Shown here piece after piece: positions 59,078-64,000 of a DNA stretch of 64,000 bases (position 1 is the stretch's first letter; every line of letters begins with the position of its first letter). The notes under the pieces were generated by a model. The model did not search any database. It saw only the letters and a list, made by a program, of their open reading frames with translations, and was not told the DNA's origin. This DNA comes from Neobacillus jeddahensis (GTDB lineage: Bacteria; Bacillota; Bacilli; Bacillales; Cytobacillaceae). The position numbers were made by a program, and so were the translations under genes. The stretch covers positions 1-64,000 of the forward strand of contig NZ_CCAS010000006.1 in NCBI RefSeq assembly GCF_000612625.1, written 5' to 3'.

Positions 59078-60283
59078 TTATCCTACATGTTGGAAAATGT
59101 CGAACATCGGAATCATGATCGATGTAACAATTGTTCCGACTAATCCGGCCAGCAGGACAATCATTAACGGCTCAATCAGCGACTTTAACCGGTCCGTTGC
59201 ACTCTCCACTTCCCGTTCATAAAAATCCGCGACCTTGGCTAGCATCGAATCCAATGCCCCCGTTTGCTCGCCAATCGCAATCATTTGCGTTATCAACGGT
59301 GGAAATACCCAATGTTCCTTCATCGGCTCTGTTAATGACCGACCCTGTTCGAGCGAGTGACGCGATTTGACAATCACCTTGGCAATGACTTCATTTTCAA
59401 CAATGCTTTCCACGATGGACAGTGCTTGTAAAATTGGAACAGAACTCGCGAATAAGGAACTCAATGTTCTTGTCATTCTTGCCAAGGCTGCTTTTTGAAG
59501 CATCTTTCCAAAAATCGGCATTTTTAACAGAAAATAATCTAGATAGTACTTTGTCGATTTATTGTTTCGGATTAAAATAATCGCGACAAAGCAGGCAACC
59601 ATAAAGAGGACCACCAGCCACCAAAATTTCTGCATAAAACTACTGGCATTTAAGACAAATTTCGTAATCGCCGGGAGTTCACCGCCAAAATCCTTAAACA
59701 TATCCACAAAAGTCGGGACGACACTGACGAGGAGGAAAATCACCACTCCAATAGCAATAATGGCAACAGCAACTGGATATGCTAGCGCTGAAACAATTTT
59801 TTGCTTCGTAAAATGCTGCTTCTCAAAGTGAACCGCGAGCTTTTCCAAGGTTTCATCCATGTTTCCCCCCGCTTCACCCGCTCGAATCATATTGACAAAC
59901 ATACTAGAAAATATTTTTTTGTGCTTCGCCGCAGCAGTAGATAAGGGCGTACCCTCTCTTAAATCTTGCTCGACTAGTAGTAATGCTCTTTTCAACGATT
60001 TACTTTCTGTCTGTTCCGCCAAAATGGACGTTGCTTCAACAATAGAAATTCCAGCCCGTATTAATGTCGCAAATTGCCGTAAGTAAATAACAAAATCATG
60101 CAACTTCACCGGATTGCCCAGGGTCAATTCTTTTGTTAGTAATGTTTCAGGTATTTCACTTATTTCTAGCACCTTAATGCCTTTGTCCCTTAGCTGAACC
60201 ACAGCCTCACGTTTTGAAGCTGCTGTCACTATACCTGACTTTTTCCCACTTTTAGCGCGTCCTTGATACTTAAAACGTGCCAT
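59078..60283 (-). CDS. pilC: Type IV pilus inner-membrane platform protein PilC
   Basis: The polytopic platform that PilB and PilT turn or push. The 401-residue protein has two T2SF domains (about 65-190 and 270-390, the first with LRQFATLIRAGISI and GTPLSTAA, the second with ARMTRTLSSLFASSVPILQALS) and three transmembrane helices. The start is the ATG at 60283, after ATGGGGGAATAAC, one base after the pilT stop. It is a full-length PilC; ComGB is shorter. Confidence 0.94.
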   Translation of the reverse strand: MARFKYQGRAKSGKKSGIVTAASKREAVVQLRDKGIKVLEISEIPETLLTKELTLGNPVKLHDFVIYLRQFATLIRAGISIVEATSILAEQTESKSLKRALLLVEQDLREGTPLSTAAAKHKKIFSSMFVNMIRAGEAGGNMDETLEKLAVHFEKQHFTKQKIVSALAYPVAVAIIAIGVVIFLLVSVVPTFVDMFKDFGGELPAITKFVLNASSFMQKFWWLVVLFMVACFVAIILIRNNKSTKYYLDYFLLKMPIFGKMLQKAALARMTRTLSSLFASSVPILQALSIVESIVENEVIAKVIVKSRHSLEQGRSLTEPMKEHWVFPPLITQMIAIGEQTGALDSMLAKVADFYEREVESATDRLKSLIEPLMIVLLAGLVGTIVTSIMIPMFDIFQHVG

Positions 60284-60284
60284 G

Positions 60285-61325
60285 TTATTCCCCCATTTCC
60301 TGTAAAAACGGGGTGACTGAATCCATCGCAACAGCACCTGTTTCAACTAATTCTTTGATATTTGCCTCCAATGTATGCATACCCATAGATTTTGATGTTT
60401 GCATAACATTGATTATTTGATAAATTTTTTCGTTTCTAATCAAATTAGAAACTGCTGGATTATTTATTAGGATTTCGGTTGCGGCTTTCCGGCCTTTTCG
60501 ATCAATTGTTGGAAATAATCGTTGCGAAATGATGGAAACCAACACCGATGCTAGTTGAATTCTTATTTGTGGTTGTTGTGTTGGTGGAAACACATCGATG
60601 ATCCGATTAATTGTCGCCGGTGCGCTCGATGTATGTAGCGTTCCAAGAACGAGGTGCCCGGTTTCAGCTGCGGTAATCGCAATTTGAATGGTTTCCAAAT
60701 CTCGCATTTCTCCTACTAAAATCACATCAGGGTCTTGTCTTAACGCAGCCCGTAAACCATTCGCAAAATTATGCGTATCCAATCCTACTTCACGTTGATC
60801 GATAATACAGTTTCCATGCTTATGCAAATACTCAATCGGATCCTCAAGCGTTATAATATGCTTCCGTTGCGTTTGGTTTAAATGATGGATTAAAGCAGCA
60901 AGTGTGGTTGATTTTCCACTCCCAGTAGGTCCAGTGACAAGCAACAGCCCTTGAGGCTTTAACGCCAATTTTTTAAGGATGGCTGGGAGCTCCAATTCAT
61001 CAAGTGTCGGAATTTTTGTTGGTACGACCCTGATTGCTAAAGCAATGCATGATCGTTGATGATAGGCATTGACCCTAAATCGTGATACGCCCTGTAAACC
61101 ATACGAAAAATCAAGCTCTCCTTTTGTCTTAAAAGTGTCCCATAAATGATCGGGAATAATCGCCTTTGCCATTTCCTCCGTGTCTTGTGGAAGGAGTACT
61201 TCCTTCCCCGCACGCTTTAACTCACCATTAATTCTCATAATGGGTTGGACCCCAACAGTCAAATGTATATCTGATGCCTTCACTTCAAATCCAGTTCTAA
61301 GCAATAGGTCAATTTTTGTTTTCAT
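60285..61325 (-). CDS. pilT: Pilus retraction ATPase PilT
   Basis: A hexameric ATPase that powers pilus retraction and twitching movement. The 346-residue protein has an N-terminal PAS-like domain (FEVKASDIHLTVG), Walker A GPTGSGKSTT near residues 131-140, the Asp box (ITLEDPIEYLH), Walker B VILVGEMRD, the His box GHLVLGTLHTSSA, and the C-terminal PilT motif NPAVSNLIRNEKIYQI, similar to AIRNLIRE, and GMHTLE. These separate it from PilB and ComGA. It lies between pilB and pilC. Confidence 0.95.
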   Translation of the reverse strand: MKTKIDLLLRTGFEVKASDIHLTVGVQPIMRINGELKRAGKEVLLPQDTEEMAKAIIPDHLWDTFKTKGELDFSYGLQGVSRFRVNAYHQRSCIALAIRVVPTKIPTLDELELPAILKKLALKPQGLLLVTGPTGSGKSTTLAALIHHLNQTQRKHIITLEDPIEYLHKHGNCIIDQREVGLDTHNFANGLRAALRQDPDVILVGEMRDLETIQIAITAAETGHLVLGTLHTSSAPATINRIIDVFPPTQQPQIRIQLASVLVSIISQRLFPTIDRKGRKAATEILINNPAVSNLIRNEKIYQIINVMQTSKSMGMHTLEANIKELVETGAVAMDSVTPFLQEMGE

Positions 61326-61336
61326 AGAAATGACTC

Positions 61337-62998
61337 CTAATCGGGAATGGCTACACGTAAAACTTCTTCAGTTGTCGTGATCCCTTGCTTCACTTTTAAT
61401 AGCCCATCATCAATCAAGAAGATCGTTTTATTTTTCAAGGCAATTTCTCTCAGCCGTGAAAAGGATTCACCATTCATAATGACTCGTCGCATCACATCAT
61501 CCATCACTAATACTTCATGAATCGCAATCCGACCTTTGTATCCCGTCATATTGCAAGAAGAGCAACCTTTTCCCCGCACGATTGTATCAATTTTCAACCC
61601 ACGCTTCTCAAATATTTCCATTTCTCGTCTAGTCGGCTCTTGCGGTTCCGCACAATCTCTACAAACCCGTCTAACTAGGCGCTGTGCGACAATCCCACTT
61701 ATGGATGAAGCAACAAGGAATGGTTCTACTCCCATATCAATTAAGCGAGTGATGGAACCAAGGGAATCATTCGTATGGAGTGTACTTAGAACTAAGTGAC
61801 CCGTTAAAGAGGCACGAATCGAGACTTCTGCTGTTTCTTTATCACGGATCTCCCCAACCATGATCACATTCGGGTCCTGTCGAAGGATAGCCCGTAACCC
61901 TGCAGCAAAAGTCATTCCTACATTTGGATTTACTTGTATCTGATTGATTCCTTCAAGCTGGAATTCGACAGGATCTTCAACGGTTATTATGTTGACATCA
62001 TCGCCATTCAGCCGATTTAAGGCAGCATAGAGAGTGGATGATTTCCCCGATCCAGTAGGTCCAGTAATGAGGACGATTCCAGTTGGTTTTTCAATTAGCT
62101 TTAAAAATCGATTCAAGTTAATTTTATTGAAGCCCAGATTGGTTATATCATTAATGGCCATTCCTAAATCCAATAGACGGAGGACGATCTTTTCGCCGAA
62201 AACAGTGGGTAAGGTTGACACACGTAGATCGACTGGGTGAAAATCTAAGTTGATTTTAATCCGACCATCCTGTGGAATACGGTGTTCAGTAATGTCCAAA
62301 TTGGCCATAATTTTTATCCTTGCCGTAAGAACACTTTGCATATGCTTCGGCAAACTTCTTTCCGTTCTAAGCACCCCATCCACGCGATAGCGGATAATTA
62401 CCTTTGTCTCCTGTGGATCCAAATGAATATCACTTGCCTTTAAAGTAACGGCATTCGTTAAAATTTGATTGACCAGCTTAACAATTGGGGAATCCTGGTC
62501 AATAATTTTATCATCTTCCCCTGCTTTGGTGGTTCCTTGCTCTATTAATAGCTCTTCAAAGCCCTCATCCATATCATAGAATTTATTGATAGCACGAAGA
62601 ATATCATCCTTCGTGGCAATGGCTGTTTCGATATGAAAGCCTGTGGAAAGCCTTAAGTCATCAATGGTATAAAAGTCCATTGGATCTGCCATGGCAACGA
62701 GCAGTTTTTCCCCTTCTTTTTTAAGCGGAATAATTAATTTTCTTTTTGCAATATCTTTAGGAACAATTGAAAAAATATTTGTATCGAAGGGATAGCGGTA
62801 TAGACTTACGTGGGGGATTCCTAATTGAACTTCCAACACTTCAATGAGCTGTTGTTCTGTGATTAATCCCCTTTGAAGCAATGCATCTCCTAGTTTTTGA
62901 TTAGGGTTTTTGTCCTTCAGAGTGGATTGAAGCTGATTTTCAGAGATCAAACCTGCTTCAACCAGCATATCTCCAAGTCTTTTCCTTCTCTGATTCAT
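61337..62998 (-). CDS. pilB: Pilus extension ATPase PilB with MshEN domain
   Basis: Drives pilus polymerisation. The 553-residue protein begins with two tandem 24-residue MshEN motifs (about residues 7-30 and 35-58, RLGDMLVEAGLISENQL and KLGDALLQRGLITEQQL), the fold that binds cyclic di-GMP in MshE. Then come the N2 domain, Walker A GPTGSGKSS near 313-321, the Asp box (ITVEDPVEFQL), Walker B VIMVGEIRD, the His box GHLVLSTLHTNDS and a tetracysteine zinc site (CRDC about 444, CSSC about 478). ComGA lacks the MshEN domain and is shorter. Confidence 0.95.
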   Translation of the reverse strand: MNQRRKRLGDMLVEAGLISENQLQSTLKDKNPNQKLGDALLQRGLITEQQLIEVLEVQLGIPHVSLYRYPFDTNIFSIVPKDIAKRKLIIPLKKEGEKLLVAMADPMDFYTIDDLRLSTGFHIETAIATKDDILRAINKFYDMDEGFEELLIEQGTTKAGEDDKIIDQDSPIVKLVNQILTNAVTLKASDIHLDPQETKVIIRYRVDGVLRTERSLPKHMQSVLTARIKIMANLDITEHRIPQDGRIKINLDFHPVDLRVSTLPTVFGEKIVLRLLDLGMAINDITNLGFNKINLNRFLKLIEKPTGIVLITGPTGSGKSSTLYAALNRLNGDDVNIITVEDPVEFQLEGINQIQVNPNVGMTFAAGLRAILRQDPNVIMVGEIRDKETAEVSIRASLTGHLVLSTLHTNDSLGSITRLIDMGVEPFLVASSISGIVAQRLVRRVCRDCAEPQEPTRREMEIFEKRGLKIDTIVRGKGCSSCNMTGYKGRIAIHEVLVMDDVMRRVIMNGESFSRLREIALKNKTIFLIDDGLLKVKQGITTTEEVLRVAIPD

Positions 62999-63019
62999 TA
63001 TTATCCCTGCTTTTTCTCC

Positions 63020-64000
63020 TTATTTAGCCTCTTCATTTGGCTTTCCCCATAAATCACTGGAATCTTGATTATTTTCCGTAGTGTCCGACTCAGATGTCCC
63101 AGTATTTTCGTTTATATTTCCATCATTTGTCGTATCTGTGTCAGTAGATGGATTGGCAGGATCGGGAGTACTCGTGGAGTTTCCAATTTCGCCCGTTTGA
63201 TTGGTATTATTTGTATTAGTAGAAGATGCCGTACCTTTCGTTAATAAACTATGAATAATTACTTGATTAATTGGTGGATAAAAATCCTCAGCTAGTAACG
63301 TTTTATCCAATAGGCTTCCGTCCTTGTCCATTTTTTCACGGAATACCTTAATGATTACGCCTTCTTTTCCTTTAATAGCTATCTTTTCACTATATAAAGG
63401 AAGTTTCGCATCATACTGAATAATCGTTTTTGGTGGAAAGGTCTCTTTATCATTTTGAACTGCTTTGTAGCTATACGGTAATTTTGTCCCTTCTACTGAT
63501 ACATAAAGTAATTGATCCATTTTTTTGAAGCTTAATGTAAACGTTTGATCATTTGGATTTGTGAACACAAAGTCCATATTATTGCTGGAATCGATTTTTA
63601 CTTCAAATCCCTCTTCAGCATAACTCGGTAATTCCCTACTAATATGTCTCTCAGTAATAACAAAATTCGTTGGTATGATTGCCTTGTAGATGGCACCGGC
63701 AATCTTTCCTAACGTTTCAGAAGAATAGGATTCCGCAATTTCCAGCTGATTTAATAATGAAAAGGAACTTTGCGGACCAATGACTATTGATGGAAATTGC
63801 TGTACCCATTGATCAAACTCACCATTCTGATCTTGAAATGGGATTGTCGACTCAGAGATTACGTCTCCCTTTTGTTGCGTTGAGAAAAAGTTATTAACTT
63901 GAATGACATGGTTGCCTTTATCTAGTTTGGAGGCATAGCTGATTAATTCCTTTTTAAGGGAAGCCTTATCAAACAACTTATTTCCAACCAGATCTGGTGA
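63020..64000 (-). CDS. VanW-like domain protein, partial at the window edge
   Basis: The 3' part of a gene that runs past the right edge: the frame is open to base 64000, so the apparent TTG start at 63976 is not a real start. It holds a VanW-like domain (about the first 160 residues seen, with GPQSSFSLLNQLEIAE, AGAIYKAIIP, ITERHISRELPSYAEEGFEV), a segment like a G5 domain (KLPYSYKAVQ ... VIIKVFREKMD) and an 80-residue Thr/Asn/Asp-rich tail that is probably disordered. The usual GxCQ cysteine motif of VanW is replaced by GKIAGAIY. It precedes pilB by 21 bases and is likely in the pilus operon. Function unknown. Confidence 0.75.
   Translation of the reverse strand, partial: SPDLVGNKLFDKASLKKELISYASKLDKGNHVIQVNNFFSTQQKGDVISESTIPFQDQNGEFDQWVQQFPSIVIGPQSSFSLLNQLEIAESYSSETLGKIAGAIYKAIIPTNFVITERHISRELPSYAEEGFEVKIDSSNNMDFVFTNPNDQTFTLSFKKMDQLLYVSVEGTKLPYSYKAVQNDKETFPPKTIIQYDAKLPLYSEKIAIKGKEGVIIKVFREKMDKDGSLLDKTLLAEDFYPPINQVIIHSLLTKGTASSTNTNNTNQTGEIGNSTSTPDPANPSTDTDTTNDGNINENTGTSESDTTENNQDSSDLWGKPNEEAK

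Noticed and set aside
54885-63000. The pilus operon as a comG competence operon
   Set aside because: PilT, PilM, PilN and PilO are present, PilB has an MshEN domain, and the ComGC/D/E/F/G pilin set is absent.
63020-63976. A complete gene starting with TTG at 63976
   Set aside because: The frame stays open for the remaining eight codons to the window edge and no binding site precedes the TTG, so the gene is treated as partial.

Overview
The window is a block of AT-rich, low-GC Gram-positive chromosome from an endospore-forming Bacillaceae species that is not B. subtilis. Evidence: the spore genes spoVB, bofC, safA, spo0B, spoIVFA/FB and spoIIB; strong AGGAGG-type ribosome binding sites with frequent GTG and TTG starts; and a gene order that follows, almost gene for gene, what I know of the B. 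subtilis yrrB-mnmA ... maf-spoIIB-comC segment. Most genes lie on the minus strand. The exceptions are rarA, the SH3-amidase gene, spoVB, a yrzE-like gene and nifS-nadR. I see no tRNA or rRNA genes, no CRISPR array, no transposase, no phage genes and no clear frameshifts.

Layout by coordinate. 1-5 kb: TPR protein, the tRNA thiolation pair mnmA/yrvO, the cysteine regulator cymR, and divergent rarA. 5-7 kb: a two-gene ABC exporter that is not in the B. subtilis order. 7-12 kb: tcdA, 6S RNA, and aspS-hisS behind a histidine T-box. 12-14 kb: amidase with five SH3 repeats, then dtd. 14-22 kb: relA, apt, recJ, secDF. 22-26 kb: comN, spoVB and small membrane proteins, yajC. 26-30 kb: queuosine genes tgt/queA flanking a structured repeat, then ruvAB. 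30-34.5 kb: spore genes bofC, a YhcN-like lipoprotein, a CotS-type kinase-fold gene and safA with a 42-bp tandem repeat. 34-40 kb: NAD synthesis (nadBCA) divergent from nifS-nadR, with a likely shared operator. 40-45 kb: pheA, pheB, obgE, spo0B, and the L27-Prp-L21 set with an L21 leader. 44-48 kb: an RNase E/G gene that B. subtilis lacks, then spoIVFB/FA. 48-53 kb: minD/minC, mreDCB, radC, maf. 53-54.8 kb: spoIIB.

54.8-64 kb is the most distinctive part: a type IV pilus operon read leftwards, in the order VanW-like protein (cut by the window edge), pilB, pilT, pilC, major pilin, prepilin peptidase, pilM, pilN, pilO and a second pilin, closed by a terminator just before spoIIB. It sits where B. 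subtilis keeps only the prepilin peptidase gene comC next to spoIIB. PilB has two tandem MshEN-type motifs, which suggests control by cyclic di-GMP, and PilT would allow retraction. This would be a complete extension/retraction pilus machine without a secretin, distinct from the ComG competence pseudopilus.

Start codons were chosen by ribosome binding site and family N-termini, so several genes begin downstream of the longest open frame. Functions are assigned from motifs and remembered homologues; no database search was run.
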